A DNA stretch of 64,000 nt from Lachnospiraceae bacterium (GTDB lineage: Bacteria > Bacillota > Clostridia > Lachnospirales > Lachnospiraceae): NCBI GenBank assembly GCA_022769625.1, contig JALEJP010000079.1, positions 1 through 64,000 of the forward strand, written 5' to 3'. Position numbers and translations under genes: made by a program. The notes beneath the pieces are model-generated. The model was not told the origin of the DNA and ran no database searches. It worked only from the letters and a program-made list of their open reading frames with translations. Positions 1-9,351 of the stretch are shown one piece after another; the stretch's first letter is position 1, and every line of letters starts with the position of its first letter.

Positions 1-41
1 TGCTCCCTTTTCTTAGCGATTCGATCTCGTTCTCTGCTCAT
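1..41 (-). CDS. 5' end of an unidentified gene (partial)
   Basis: Only the first 13 codons lie in the window, reading MSRERDRIAKKRE on the minus strand. The ATG is preceded at a good distance by GAGGAG on the minus strand (GAGGAG-TCCAC-ATG), which is why I regard it as a real start and not a chance ORF. The visible residues are strongly charged. Nothing in them identifies a family. It would be divergent from tgt, sharing the AT-rich region 42-191. Confidence 0.45.
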   Translation of the reverse strand, partial: MSRERDRIAKKRE

Positions 42-192
42 GTGGACTCCTCTGCGAAAAAGTTTTTCTTATATTTTATACCATCCTTTAGGAATCCACA
101 TGAAATCAGCACATTTTGTGCGAATTTTTTTTACCTTTCAAAACTGTGAGCCAAGGGACAGCAAAGTCCTGAGTATGTTGTGGTTGTAACAC

Positions 193-220
193 TTGATATT
201 CTGATGGTTTATGGTATGAT
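193..220 (+). promoter_or_regulatory. sigma-A promoter for tgt
   Basis: TTGATA (193-198), a 16-base spacer and TATGAT (215-220) lie about 70 bases upstream of the tgt start. Both hexamers match the housekeeping consensus at five of six bases. This is the only convincing + strand promoter in the first 290 bases. Confidence 0.65.
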
Positions 221-291
221 AGGAAATAGACTGTTCCTGAACAGGACGGCAGAGGTGAAATTTATAGAACAGGGTTAAATGGTGGATATTT

Positions 292-1422
292 ATGTATAAG
301 TTGATAAAAAGAGACGGCAAGGCAAAACGCGGGGAGCTTCACACCGTTCACGGTGTGATCCAGACACCGGTGTTTATGAATGTTGGTACGGCAGCGGCTA
401 TTAAAGGAGCTGTATCTACCATGGATCTGCAGGAGATCGGAACACAGGTACAGCTTTCCAACACATACCATCTGCATGTGCGGCCGGGCGATGCAGTTGT
501 AAAGAAAATGGGAGGCCTGCACAAATTTATGGTGTGGGATAAACCGATTCTTACGGATTCCGGCGGATTTCAGGTGTTTTCGCTGGCAGGACTCCGCAGG
601 ATCCGGGAGGAAGGGGTTTATTTTAATTCTCATGTGGATGGCAGAAAGATTTTCATGGGTCCGGAGGAAAGCATGCAGATTCAGTCTAATCTGGCATCCA
701 CGATCGCCATGGCATTTGACGAGTGTCCTTCCAGTGTGGCAGACCGTGATTATGTGCAGCGTTCGGTGGAGCGGACCACCAGATGGCTTTACCGCTGCAA
801 AGAGGAGATGGCAAGGCTGAATTGTCTGCCGGACACCATCAATCCGCATCAGATGCTGTTTGGAATTAATCAGGGTGGCATTTATGAGGACATCCGTATC
901 GAACATGCACAGCAGATCCGTGAGCTGGATCTGGACGGTTATGCGGTGGGAGGACTTGCCGTTGGAGAAAGCCATGAGGAAATGTATCGGATTCTGGATG
1001 CGGTGGTTCCGGAGCTTCCCCTTGAAAAGCCCACTTACCTGATGGGGGTAGGTACACCGGCCAATATTCTGGAGGCGGTAGACCGCGGTGTGGATTTTTT
1101 TGACTGTGTCTATCCAAGCCGGAACGGACGCCACGGGCATGTATATACCAATCACGGCAAATTGAATCTTTTTAATGCGAAGTATGAGCTGGATCCCAGA
1201 CCCATAGAAGAAGGCTGTCAGTGTCCTGCGTGCCGGCATTACAGCAGGGCATACATCCGTCATCTGCTGAAGGCAAAGGAAATGCTGGGCATGCGTCTGT
1301 GCGTTCTGCATAACCTGTATTTTTACAATCACCTCATGGAGGAGATACGGGATGCCATCGACGCAGGAAATTATCAGGCATTTAAAAGAGAAAAACTGGC
1401 AGGTTTTGAAAATAATGCTTGA
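292..1422 (+). CDS. tgt: queuine tRNA-ribosyltransferase (Tgt)
   Basis: Cytosolic tRNA-guanine transglycosylase. It swaps G34 of tRNAs for Tyr, His, Asn and Asp with preQ1 (or queuine) in the queuosine pathway. The 376-residue length is normal. The motif ILTDSGGFQVFSL carries the conserved substrate-binding Asp (about residue 89). DCVYPSRNGRHG near residues 265-276 carries the catalytic nucleophile Asp. The C-terminal CQCPACRHYSRAYIRHL segment holds the zinc-binding Cys residues and His. The start at 292 follows a GGTGG-like site. It is followed by yajC, a common Firmicutes neighbour. queH in the same window (46987-47628) fits a queuosine-making organism. Confidence 0.97.
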   Translation: MYKLIKRDGKAKRGELHTVHGVIQTPVFMNVGTAAAIKGAVSTMDLQEIGTQVQLSNTYHLHVRPGDAVVKKMGGLHKFMVWDKPILTDSGGFQVFSLAGLRRIREEGVYFNSHVDGRKIFMGPEESMQIQSNLASTIAMAFDECPSSVADRDYVQRSVERTTRWLYRCKEEMARLNCLPDTINPHQMLFGINQGGIYEDIRIEHAQQIRELDLDGYAVGGLAVGESHEEMYRILDAVVPELPLEKPTYLMGVGTPANILEAVDRGVDFFDCVYPSRNGRHGHVYTNHGKLNLFNAKYELDPRPIEEGCQCPACRHYSRAYIRHLLKAKEMLGMRLCVLHNLYFYNHLMEEIRDAIDAGNYQAFKREKLAGFENNA

Positions 1423-1548
1423 ATAAAGGGCAAAGATTGTGTATAGTAGTCATTAGTGTTGAAAGATGAAGGCAGTCATTTTCAGCAGGCAGGATGCATG
1501 AGACGTTCCTGCCGGATACAAATAGGACTGGAAACAGGAGGAACAGAT

Positions 1549-1854
1549 ATGTATTTATTAAGTGGAACAGCATCAGGCGGCGGTGGTCTTGTTTTTACGA
1601 TTGCATATATTGCAGTTATCTGCGTGATTATGTGGTTTTTACTGATCAGACCGCAGAAAAAAGAGCAGAAAAGAATTGATGCCATGCTGGCTGAGGTAGC
1701 CGTAGGCGACAGCATTGTTACGACCAGCGGATTCTATGGTGTTGTCATTGATCTGACGGATGAGGATGTAATCGTAGAGTTTGGCAGCAATAAAAACTGC
1801 CGTATTCCGATGAAAAAGTCAGCAATTGCAGAGGTTGAGAAAGCAGAAGCGTAA
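1549..1854 (+). CDS. yajC: preprotein translocase subunit YajC
   Basis: Small single-pass membrane protein of 101 residues that associates with SecD-SecF in protein export. A glycine-rich start (SGTASGGGG) leads into one hydrophobic helix at about residues 14-33. The typical cytosolic part follows: FLLIRPQKKEQKR, then VGDSIVTTSGFYGVV and a beta-rich core. I chose the ATG at 1549 because GGAGGA lies just upstream; a longer frame from 1456 adds residues with no family resemblance. The gene ends in a strong terminator at 1876-1909. Confidence 0.94.
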   Translation: MYLLSGTASGGGGLVFTIAYIAVICVIMWFLLIRPQKKEQKRIDAMLAEVAVGDSIVTTSGFYGVVIDLTDEDVIVEFGSNKNCRIPMKKSAIAEVEKAEA

Positions 1855-1875
1855 GCAGTAGTATTCCATGTATGA

Positions 1876-1909
1876 CAGAGACAGGATTCCCCTGTCTCTG
1901 ATTTTTTTT
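1876..1909 (+). terminator. rho-independent terminator after yajC
   Basis: A perfect 10-bp stem, CAGAGACAGG (1876-1885) with CCTGTCTCTG (1891-1900), with a five-base loop, is followed by a run of eight T. It closes the tgt-yajC unit. Confidence 0.9.
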
Positions 1910-2166
1910 CGTTGCTGTGCATCCAAAGGAAGCTGACAGTGGCTGGCTCTGTGGGCGAAATCCGGATTACAGGCTGATTTTGACGGTGTATCCCTGCTTT
2001 TTTGCGCTTTTTGAGGTTGAAATCTGTCTCAAAATGCATTATTATATAGAATTAAAGTGACAGAGCAGAAAAAATGACTCAGTCAGGCTGTATGTGAGAA
2101 ATGTGCAGGGAAAAAGCGGATACTGCAGGCTTTTCTGTTACTGCACACAGAACGGAGGAGAATATT
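1910..2166 (+). other. leader region of the leuB operon
   Basis: The 257 bases between the yajC terminator and leuB contain no gene. I looked for a T-box (no GGTGGNACCGCG-like motif) and for a leucine-rich leader peptide and saw neither. A stem pairs TGTGCAG (2102-2108) with CTGCACA (2141-2147) just before the leuB ribosome binding site. A weak promoter candidate is TTGAAA at 2017 with TATATA at 2043, but its spacing is too long to trust. Confidence 0.4.
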
Positions 2167-3249
2167 ATGAGCTATCATATAGCAGTGATTCCCGGCGACG
2201 GAATCGGACCTGAAATCGTGCGTGAGGCGCGGAAAGTACTGGATGCTGCAGGAAAAAAATATGGATTTGAACTGGATTATACAGAAGTACTGATGGGTGG
2301 GGCTTCCATTGATGTACATGGGGTTCCATTGACGGATGAGGCAATCGCAACAGCAAAAGCAAGTGATGCAGTGCTGATGGGTTCCATCGGCGGGGATGCA
2401 AAGACATCGCCCTGGTACAAGCTGGCACCAAATCTGAGACCGGAGGCAGGTCTTTTAAAGATCAGAAAAGAACTGAACCTGTTTGCCAATCTGCGCCCGG
2501 CCTATCTCTACGAGGAACTGAAAGCAGCATGCCCTCTGCGGGATGAGATTATCGGTGACGGTTTTGATATGATGATCATGCGGGAGCTGACGGGCGGACT
2601 GTATTTCGGTGAGCGCCATACGACGGAAGAAAACGGTGTGCGCAAAGCAGTCGATACCTTATCTTACGACGAAAAAGAAATCCGCCGCATTGCTGTGCGT
2701 GGTTTTGAGATCGCAAGGAAACGGAGACATAAAGTCACAAGTGTGGACAAAGCAAACGTGCTGGATTCTTCCAGATTATGGAGATCCGTTGTGGAGGAAG
2801 TGGCGAAGGATTATCCGGATGTCACACTGGAGCATATGCTGGTTGACAACTGTGCCATGCAGCTGGTTCGTGACCCGAAACAGTTCGATGTGATTCTGAC
2901 GGAGAACATGTTTGGAGATATTCTCTCCGATGAAGCCAGCATGGTTACCGGTTCCATCGGTATGCTGTCTTCGGCCAGCCTGAATGAGACAAAATTCGGT
3001 CTGTACGAGCCAAGTCACGGTTCCGCACCGGATATTGCAGGACAAAACGTGGCTAATCCCATTGCAACGATTTTGTCGGCTGCAATGATGCTTCGGTTTT
3101 CCCTGGATCTGGATGAGGCAGCGGATGCTGTGGAAGCAGCAGTAAAGCAGGTTCTGAAGGAAGGCTACCGCACCGGAGACATTATGTCGGAGGGCTGTAC
3201 AAGGGTCGGCACAAAGGAAATGGGCGATCTGATTGCTGAAAGAGTATGA
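2167..3249 (+). CDS. leuB: 3-isopropylmalate dehydrogenase (LeuB)
   Basis: Oxidises and decarboxylates 3-isopropylmalate to 2-ketoisocaproate with NAD+ in leucine synthesis. The 360 residues are typical. Motifs seen: GDGIGPEIV at the N terminus, the substrate-binding segment [20 protein letters not shown], and [13 protein letters not shown]. Near the C terminus [20 protein letters not shown] forms the NAD-binding loop. The ATG at 2167 is chosen because CGGAGGAG lies just upstream; the frame is open from 2101 but that extension is not family-like. First gene of a leuB-ilvD-ilvB cluster. No leuC or leuD is adjacent. Confidence 0.97.
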   Translation: MSYHIAVIPGDGIGPEIVREARKVLDAAGKKYGFELDYTEVLMGGASIDVHGVPLTDEAIATAKASDAVLMGSIGGDAKTSPWYKLAPNLRPEAGLLKIRKELNLFANLRPAYLYEELKAACPLRDEIIGDGFDMMIMRELTGGLYFGERHTTEENGVRKAVDTLSYDEKEIRRIAVRGFEIARKRRHKVTSVDKANVLDSSRLWRSVVEEVAKDYPDVTLEHMLVDNCAMQLVRDPKQFDVILTENMFGDILSDEASMVTGSIGMLSSASLNETKFGLYEPSHGSAPDIAGQNVANPIATILSAAMMLRFSLDLDEAADAVEAAVKQVLKEGYRTGDIMSEGCTRVGTKEMGDLIAERV

Positions 3250-3356
3250 GGATGACAGAGGTCGGCTTCGGGAGTGCCGGGCAGACCATACAATAGAGAA
3301 ACAGGAATACGGAAAAGACAGGAAAAAGGAAAGAAAGACAGACGGAGGTAAGTAAA

Positions 3357-5021
3357 ATGAAAAGTGATAATGTAAAAAAGGGTATTCAGCAGGCACCCCA
3401 TCGTTCTCTTTTCAATGCGCTTGGCATGACGCAGGAAGAGATGGATCGTCCCCTGGTTGGTATCGTGAGTTCTTATAATGAGATCGTTCCGGGCCACATG
3501 AACCTGGACAAGATTGTAAATGCGGTAAAACAGGGTGTTGCGATGGCAGGAGGTACTCCGGTGGTGTTCCCGGCCATTGCAGTCTGCGATGGTATTGCGA
3601 TGGGACACATCGGCATGAAATACTCTCTGGTGACAAGAGATCTGATTGCAGATTCCACAGAAGCCATGGCAATTGCGCACCAGTTTGATGCACTGGTTAT
3701 GGTTCCAAACTGTGATAAAAACGTTCCGGGACTTTTGATGGCGGCAGCACGTATCAACGTGCCAACCGTATTTGTCAGCGGCGGTCCGATGCTGGCTGGC
3801 CATGTAAAGGGGCAGAAACGCAGTCTGTCCAGTATGTTTGAGGCAGTGGGAGCTTATTCCGCCGGCAATATGACGGCAGATGATGTGTGTGAATTTGAGA
3901 GTAAGGTTTGTCCGACCTGCGGCTCCTGCTCCGGTATGTACACGGCAAACAGCATGAACTGTCTGACGGAGGTTCTTGGTATGGGACTTCAGGGCAACGG
4001 AACGATTCCGGCTGTTTATTCCGAGCGTATTCGTCTTGCCAAGCATGCAGGTATGCAGGTAATGGAGATGTATCGGAAAAATATCCGCCCGCGTGATATT
4101 ATGACTGAGAATGCGATCCTGAATGCCCTGACGGTGGATATGGCACTGGGATGTTCAACCAACAGTATGCTGCATCTTCCGGCAATTGCACATGAGATCG
4201 GTATGGATTTTGATATTACCTTTGCAAATGAGATCAGTGCAAAGACTCCAAATCTGTGCCATCTGGCACCGGCAGGTCCGACCTATATGGAAGATTTGAA
4301 TGAAGCAGGCGGTGTCTATGCCGTAATGCATGAACTGGATAAACTTGGACTGCTGCACACGGAGTGTATGACAGTAACCGGAAAGACGGTAGGAGAAAAC
4401 ATCAGGGATTGTGTAAACCGCAACCCGGAGGTCATCCGTCCGGTGGAAAACCCTTACAGCAAAACAGGCGGTCTGGCCGTACTTACCGGAAATCTGGCTC
4501 CGGACGGCAGTGTGGTAAAGAGATCTGCCGTTGTGCCTGAGATGATGGTGCATGAGGGACCGGCAAGAGTATTTGAATGTGAGGAGGATGCCTGCGAGGC
4601 CATTCTTTCCGGAAAAATCAAGGCAGGAGATGTGGTTGTTATCCGTTATGAGGGACCAAAGGGAGGTCCTGGTATGCGTGAGATGTTAAATCCAACCTCT
4701 GAGATTGCAGGTATGGGACTTGGTTCTACCGTTGCACTGATTACGGACGGGCGCTTCAGCGGCGCTTCCAGAGGTGCTTCCATCGGACATGTATCGCCGG
4801 AAGCTGCGGTGGGAGGACCCATTGCACTGGTAGAAGAGGGTGATATCATCAGGATAAACATTCCGGAAAACAGACTGGAACTGGCTGTTTCGGATGAAGA
4901 GATGGCGAGACGCCGTGCCAACTGGACACCGAGGGAACCGAAGGTAAAGACCGGTTATCTGGCACGTTATGCATCCATGGTAACATCAGGAAACCGTGGT
5001 GCTGTTCTGGAAATCAAATAA
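3357..5021 (+). CDS. ilvD: dihydroxy-acid dehydratase (IlvD)
   Basis: Iron-sulfur enzyme that dehydrates 2,3-dihydroxyisovalerate and its methyl homologue to the keto acids of valine and isoleucine. Full length at 554 residues. The cluster ligands are recognisable: Cys in [11 protein letters not shown] and Cys in [16 protein letters not shown]. The IlvD/Edd-family C terminus is present ([36 protein letters not shown]). A GGAGGTAAGTAAA site precedes the ATG. It is 107 bases downstream of leuB with no obvious terminator between, so co-transcription is likely. Confidence 0.97.
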   Translation: MKSDNVKKGIQQAPHRSLFNALGMTQEEMDRPLVGIVSSYNEIVPGHMNLDKIVNAVKQGVAMAGGTPVVFPAIAVCDGIAMGHIGMKYSLVTRDLIADSTEAMAIAHQFDALVMVPNCDKNVPGLLMAAARINVPTVFVSGGPMLAGHVKGQKRSLSSMFEAVGAYSAGNMTADDVCEFESKVCPTCGSCSGMYTANSMNCLTEVLGMGLQGNGTIPAVYSERIRLAKHAGMQVMEMYRKNIRPRDIMTENAILNALTVDMALGCSTNSMLHLPAIAHEIGMDFDITFANEISAKTPNLCHLAPAGPTYMEDLNEAGGVYAVMHELDKLGLLHTECMTVTGKTVGENIRDCVNRNPEVIRPVENPYSKTGGLAVLTGNLAPDGSVVKRSAVVPEMMVHEGPARVFECEEDACEAILSGKIKAGDVVVIRYEGPKGGPGMREMLNPTSEIAGMGLGSTVALITDGRFSGASRGASIGHVSPEAAVGGPIALVEEGDIIRINIPENRLELAVSDEEMARRRANWTPREPKVKTGYLARYASMVTSGNRGAVLEIK

Positions 5022-5031
5022 CAGATTTCAG

Positions 5032-5053
5032 GGGGTCAAAGACTCTTGACCCC
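5032..5053 (+). repeat. short GGGGTCAA hairpin between ilvD and ilvB
   Basis: GGGGTCAA (5032-5039) pairs with TTGACCCC (5046-5053) over a six-base loop and is followed by AACATCAT. No T-run follows, so it is not a standard terminator. It resembles sequences near 10652-10673 and 40931-40958, suggesting a small dispersed hairpin family. In this position it could stabilise or process the ilvD-ilvB message. Confidence 0.5.
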
Positions 5054-5087
5054 AACATCATAATAATCGTAAAAGTGAGGAAAACAC

Positions 5088-6773
5088 ATGAAATTAAATG
5101 GTTCAGAAATAGTAATAGAATGCCTGAAGGAGCAGGGCGTGGACACTGTTTTCGGATATCCGGGCGGAACAATTTTAAATGTATATGATGCGCTGTATAA
5201 GCACAGCTCTGAAATCAATCATATTCTGACTTCTCATGAGCAGGGGGCAGCCCATGCGGCAGACGGCTATGCAAGAGCTACCGGAAAAGTGGGTGTCTGC
5301 ATGGCAACCTCGGGTCCTGGTGCAACCAACCTGGTTACCGGTATTGCAACTGCTTATATGGATTCAATTCCAATGGTGGCTATCACAGCCAATGTGGCAG
5401 TTCCGCTGCTTGGACGGGACAGCTTCCAGGAGATTGATATTGCCGGTGTTACGATGCCGATTACCAAGCACAATTATATCGTAAAAGATGTGACAAAGCT
5501 GGCGCAGACCATCCGCGATGCATTCCGTATTGCAAAGGAAGGAAGACCGGGACCGGTGCTTGTGGATATCACAAAAGATGTAACGGCGGCAGAGACGGAA
5601 TATACTCCGGAAAAACCATGGCCGGTGGAGCGCAGTACGGAATATATCCGGGATGAGGATCTGGACCAGGCCATTGAGATGATCAACCACAGCAAGAAGC
5701 CATTCGTGTTTGTGGGCGGCGGAGCCGTTACCTCCGGTGCTTCCGCAGAACTTATGGAGTTTGTGAAAAAGGTGCATGCCCCGGTTGCCGACAGTCTGAT
5801 GGGAAAGGGTGCATTTGACGGAACAGATGAGCTGTATGCCGGCATGCTGGGCATGCACGGAACAAAGGCAGCCAATCTGGGTGTTACCCACTGTGATCTT
5901 CTGATCACCATCGGAGCGCGTTTCAGTGATCGTGTAACCGGTAATACCAGCCGTTTTGCAAAAAATGCAAAAATCATTCAGATTGACGTGGATCCGGCTG
6001 AAATCAACAAAAATGTTATGGTTGACTGCAGCATCATCGGTGATGTAAAAGAGGTTCTGAAACGTCTGAACACAAGAGTGGAAGACCATGATCACAGTGA
6101 ATGGCTGAAGAGTGTTCATGATATTACGGTGAAACATCCGCTGAAATATGCGCCGGATGGACTGACGGGTCCTTTTGTGGTGGAGGAGATCTACCGTGTG
6201 ACCAGAGGTGAGGCGATCATTACCACAGACGTAGGACAGCATCAGATGTGGGCTGCCCAGTATTACCGTTATAAGAATCCGCGCACCTTCCTTTCGTCCG
6301 GTGGACTTGGCACTATGGGCTATGGCGTCGGTGCAGCCATCGGTGCCAAAATGGGACAGCCGGACAAAACGGTGATCAATATTGCAGGTGACGGCTGTTT
6401 CCGCATGAATATGAACGAGATTGCCACTGCAGCAAGATATAATATTCCGATTATCCAGGTTGTAATCAACAATCATGTTCTTGGCATGGTACGTCAGTGG
6501 CAGACACTTTTCTATGATAAGAGATATTCCCAGACGATTCTGAACGATCAGGTGGATTTTGTAAAAGTGGCAGAGGCTCTGGGAGCAGTTGGCATACGCG
6601 TGACAAAGAAGCAGGAGATGGGACCTGCGCTGGAGAAGGCCATTGCCCTCGGAAGACCGGTTGTCATCGACTGTATGATCGACTGTGACGATAAGGTATT
6701 CCCGATGGTTCCGGCCGGTGCCCCCATTGAGGCTGTTTTTGATCAGGATGATCTGGACAAGAACAAAGAATAA
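5088..6773 (+). CDS. ilvB: acetolactate synthase large subunit (IlvB)
   Basis: ThDP- and FAD-dependent catalytic subunit that condenses pyruvate with pyruvate or 2-ketobutyrate, the first common step to valine, leucine and isoleucine. 561 residues. The N-terminal PYR domain carries GYPGGTILNVYDAL and the catalytic Glu in LTSHEQGAAHAADGYAR. The central domain has GRPGPVLVDITKDV. The C-terminal PP domain carries the ThDP motif beginning NIAGDGCFRMNMNEIAT. The feedback-sensing small subunit (ilvN/ilvH) is not adjacent; serC follows after its own promoter. The catabolic AlsS type is less likely given leuB and ilvD upstream. Confidence 0.95.
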   Translation: MKLNGSEIVIECLKEQGVDTVFGYPGGTILNVYDALYKHSSEINHILTSHEQGAAHAADGYARATGKVGVCMATSGPGATNLVTGIATAYMDSIPMVAITANVAVPLLGRDSFQEIDIAGVTMPITKHNYIVKDVTKLAQTIRDAFRIAKEGRPGPVLVDITKDVTAAETEYTPEKPWPVERSTEYIRDEDLDQAIEMINHSKKPFVFVGGGAVTSGASAELMEFVKKVHAPVADSLMGKGAFDGTDELYAGMLGMHGTKAANLGVTHCDLLITIGARFSDRVTGNTSRFAKNAKIIQIDVDPAEINKNVMVDCSIIGDVKEVLKRLNTRVEDHDHSEWLKSVHDITVKHPLKYAPDGLTGPFVVEEIYRVTRGEAIITTDVGQHQMWAAQYYRYKNPRTFLSSGGLGTMGYGVGAAIGAKMGQPDKTVINIAGDGCFRMNMNEIATAARYNIPIIQVVINNHVLGMVRQWQTLFYDKRYSQTILNDQVDFVKVAEALGAVGIRVTKKQEMGPALEKAIALGRPVVIDCMIDCDDKVFPMVPAGAPIEAVFDQDDLDKNKE

Positions 6774-6831
6774 CAGACGCTGCAGTTGAGACGAAGGCAG
6801 AACTGCAAATCAGGAAAAAGCAGCGAAAAGC

Positions 6832-6860
6832 TTGACTATTTTTTAACAAAGGACTATCAT
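6832..6860 (+). promoter_or_regulatory. sigma-A promoter for serC-serA
   Basis: TTGACT (6832-6837), a 17-base spacer and TATCAT (6855-6860). The expected transcript has a leader of about 120 bases. In it CGTGGG (6928-6933) can pair with CCCACG (6953-6958), and GCCGT (6916-6920) with ACGGC (6956-6960). The two pairings exclude each other. Confidence 0.8.
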
Positions 6861-6989
6861 TAGACTACATAAAAAGAAGACAGTGTGCGGTCTCCAAAAA
6901 CAGGTTGTTTGCGGGGCCGTACCATAGCGTGGGGACAAAATACTTTTTCATTCCCACGGCATAAAATACATAAAGTCTTGAGGAGGATT

Positions 6990-8078
6990 ATGAAAGTGAG
7001 CAGAGTGTACAATTTTTCAGCAGGTCCGGCGGTACTGCCGGAAGAAGTTTTAAAAGAAGCGGCAGAGGAGATGCTGGACTACAGAGGCTGTGGTATGTCA
7101 GTAATGGAAATGAGTCACCGCTCACAGATGTTTGATCAGATTATCCAGGAGGCAGAGCAGGATCTGCGCGATCTGATGCACATTCCGGACAATTACAGGG
7201 TATTGTTCCTTCAGGGTGGTGCATCTCAGCAGTTTGCCATGATTCCGATGAATCTGATGAAAAACCGCGTGGCAGACTATATCGTGACCGGACAGTGGGC
7301 AAAGAAGGCTTATCAGGAAGCACAGAAATACGGAAAGGCAAATAAGATTGCTTCTTCTGAGGATAAGACCTTTTCTTATATTCCGGACTGTTCTGATCTG
7401 CCGATCAGTCCGGATGCGGATTATGTTTACATCTGCGAGAATAACACGATTTATGGAACGAAATACAAGAAACTGCCAAACACAAAGGGAAAGATCCTGG
7501 TTTCCGACGTTTCTTCCTGTTTCCTTTCGGAGCCGGTGGATGTAAGTAAGTATGGTATTATTTATGGCGGCGTCCAGAAAAACATCGGACCGGCCGGCAT
7601 GGTGATTTCCATCATCCGTGAGGATCTGATCACAGAGGATGTGCTGGAGGGTACACCGACCATGCTGACATTTAAGACACATGCGGATGCAGGTTCTCTG
7701 TATAACACACCAAACTGCTACTGCATCTATATGTGCGGCAAGGTATTCAAATGGCTGAAAAAGATGGGCGGTCTGGAAGTGATGAAGGAGCGCAATGAAA
7801 AGAAGGCAAAACTGCTTTACGATTATCTGGACAGCAGCAAACTGTTCCATGGCACCGTTGTGAAGGAAGATCGTTCCCTGATGAATGTTCCATTTGTTAC
7901 AGGGGATAAGGATCTGGATGCTAAATTTGTTAAAGAGGCAAAGGCAGCAGGTCTGGAAAATCTGAAGGGTCATCGTACCGTGGGTGGTATGAGAGCCAGC
8001 ATTTATAATGCAATGCCGTATGAAGGCGTGGAAGCACTGGTTGCATTCATGAAGAAATTTGAAGAGGAGAATCTGTAA
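6990..8078 (+). CDS. serC: phosphoserine aminotransferase (SerC)
   Basis: PLP enzyme that transaminates 3-phosphohydroxypyruvate with glutamate to phosphoserine in serine synthesis. 362 residues, normal length. Family marks: NFSAGPAVLPEEVLKEA at the N terminus, FLQGGASQQFAMIPMNL, and the PLP lysine in YGGVQKNIGPAGM. The C terminus carries HRTVGGMRASIYNAMPYEGV, the phosphate-binding part. The ATG at 6990 has GAGGAGG directly upstream; upstream in-frame codons back to 6885 look like leader. It is separated from serA by one base, so the two are translationally coupled. Confidence 0.97.
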   Translation: MKVSRVYNFSAGPAVLPEEVLKEAAEEMLDYRGCGMSVMEMSHRSQMFDQIIQEAEQDLRDLMHIPDNYRVLFLQGGASQQFAMIPMNLMKNRVADYIVTGQWAKKAYQEAQKYGKANKIASSEDKTFSYIPDCSDLPISPDADYVYICENNTIYGTKYKKLPNTKGKILVSDVSSCFLSEPVDVSKYGIIYGGVQKNIGPAGMVISIIREDLITEDVLEGTPTMLTFKTHADAGSLYNTPNCYCIYMCGKVFKWLKKMGGLEVMKERNEKKAKLLYDYLDSSKLFHGTVVKEDRSLMNVPFVTGDKDLDAKFVKEAKAAGLENLKGHRTVGGMRASIYNAMPYEGVEALVAFMKKFEEENL

Positions 8079-8079
8079 A

Positions 8080-9243
8080 ATGTTAAAATATACCTGTTTA
8101 AACCCGATTTCCAGCGTTGGACTGGTACAGTTCACGGAAGGATATGAAAAAGTAGATAATCTGGAGGATGCGGATGCCGTGCTGGTTCGAAGCGCTGCCA
8201 TGCATGACCTGGAACTGCCGGAAAGGCTTGAGGCCATTGCCCGTGCCGGTGCCGGTGTCAACAATATTCCCCTTGGCAAATGTGCGGATAAGGGAATTGT
8301 TGTATTTAATACACCGGGTGCAAACGCAAACGGTGTAAAAGAGCTGGTAATCGCCGGTATGCTTCTTGCATCACGTGATATTATCGGCGGTGTAAACTGG
8401 GTACAGTCAGAGCGTCAAAATGATGAGATCGCAAAGAGAGCAGAAAAAGAGAAAAAGAAATTCGCCGGCTGCGAGCTGATGGGCAAAAAACTGGGCATCA
8501 TCGGCCTTGGGGCAATCGGCATTCAGGTGGCAAACGCGGCAGAGAATCTTGGCATGGATGTGTATGGATATGATCCCTATATCTCTGTAGATGCTGCATG
8601 GAAGTTGTCAAAAGGTGTGAAGCACATTAAAGATGTAAATGAAATTTACCGTATCTGCGATTACATTACCATCCATGTTCCGCTTCTGGATTCTACGAAA
8701 AAGATGATCAATCAGGAAGCTATCGACATGATGAAGGATGGTGTTGTCGTTCTGAATTTTGCCCGTGACCTTCTGGTGGATGAGGAAGCCATGGTTCATT
8801 CCCTGAAGATTGGAAAAGTGAAAAAATATGTCTGCGATTTCCCAAATCCGGTGACAGCCGGTGCAAAGGACGCGATCATCATTCCCCATCTGGGTGCATC
8901 CACGGAAGAATCCGAAGACAACTGTGCGAAGATGGCAGTTCAGGAGCTGATGGAATATCTGGAAAATGGTAACATCATCAATTCCGTAAACTATCCGAAC
9001 TGCAGTCTGGGTGAATGTACACATGAAAGTCGTATTGCGATCAATCATCGAAATGTAAAGAATATGCTGGGACAGTTTACCGATATTTTTGCTTCGGCAG
9101 ATATCAATATTGCAAACATGGTAAACAAGAGCAAAGGCGATTATGCGTATTCTCTGTTTGACCTGGACAGTGTTATTTCAGAGGAAGTACTGGAAAAAGT
9201 GAAAAAGGTAGACGGCGTACTTAAGGTAAGAGTGATTAAATAA
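8080..9243 (+). CDS. serA: D-3-phosphoglycerate dehydrogenase (SerA)
   Basis: Oxidises 3-phosphoglycerate with NAD+, the first committed step to serine. 387 residues, the short form. The N-terminal substrate-binding lobe contains RAGAGVNNIPL. The Rossmann core has LGIIGLGAIGIQVANAAENLG, followed by NFARDLLVDEEAM and the catalytic His in IIPHLGASTEE. The last 65 residues (QFTDIFASADINIANMVNKS onward) form an ACT domain, which normally senses serine. The ATG overlaps the serC end region; GAAGAGGAG in the serC 3' end serves as ribosome binding site. Confidence 0.95.
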   Translation: MLKYTCLNPISSVGLVQFTEGYEKVDNLEDADAVLVRSAAMHDLELPERLEAIARAGAGVNNIPLGKCADKGIVVFNTPGANANGVKELVIAGMLLASRDIIGGVNWVQSERQNDEIAKRAEKEKKKFAGCELMGKKLGIIGLGAIGIQVANAAENLGMDVYGYDPYISVDAAWKLSKGVKHIKDVNEIYRICDYITIHVPLLDSTKKMINQEAIDMMKDGVVVLNFARDLLVDEEAMVHSLKIGKVKKYVCDFPNPVTAGAKDAIIIPHLGASTEESEDNCAKMAVQELMEYLENGNIINSVNYPNCSLGECTHESRIAINHRNVKNMLGQFTDIFASADINIANMVNKSKGDYAYSLFDLDSVISEEVLEKVKKVDGVLKVRVIK

Positions 9244-9254
9244 ATGATATTTTG

Positions 9255-9286
9255 AAAGGCTGTTGCATTCTGCTTCAGCCTTTTTT
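9255..9286 (+). terminator. terminator after serA
   Basis: AAAGGCTG (9255-9262) pairs with CAGCCTTT (9276-9283) and merges into a six-T run. The DUF1015 gene starts 66 bases later, so this may only partly separate it from the ser operon. Confidence 0.7.
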
Positions 9287-9351
9287 ATGCTGTGGGATAC
9301 AAAAAGGCACAGAGAGCTATTTTCTGTATTCTGCTGGAATGGGAGGATATT

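Noticed and set aside
1910-2166. T-box riboswitch before the branched-chain amino acid operon
   Set aside because: No T-box consensus, specifier stem or terminator-antiterminator pair was found in the leader.
5364-6476. Long minus-strand reading frame opposite ilvB (also opposite glgB, potCD and others)
   Set aside because: Composition is that of an antisense shadow (rich in His, Cys and Arg), with no ribosome binding site or family motif.
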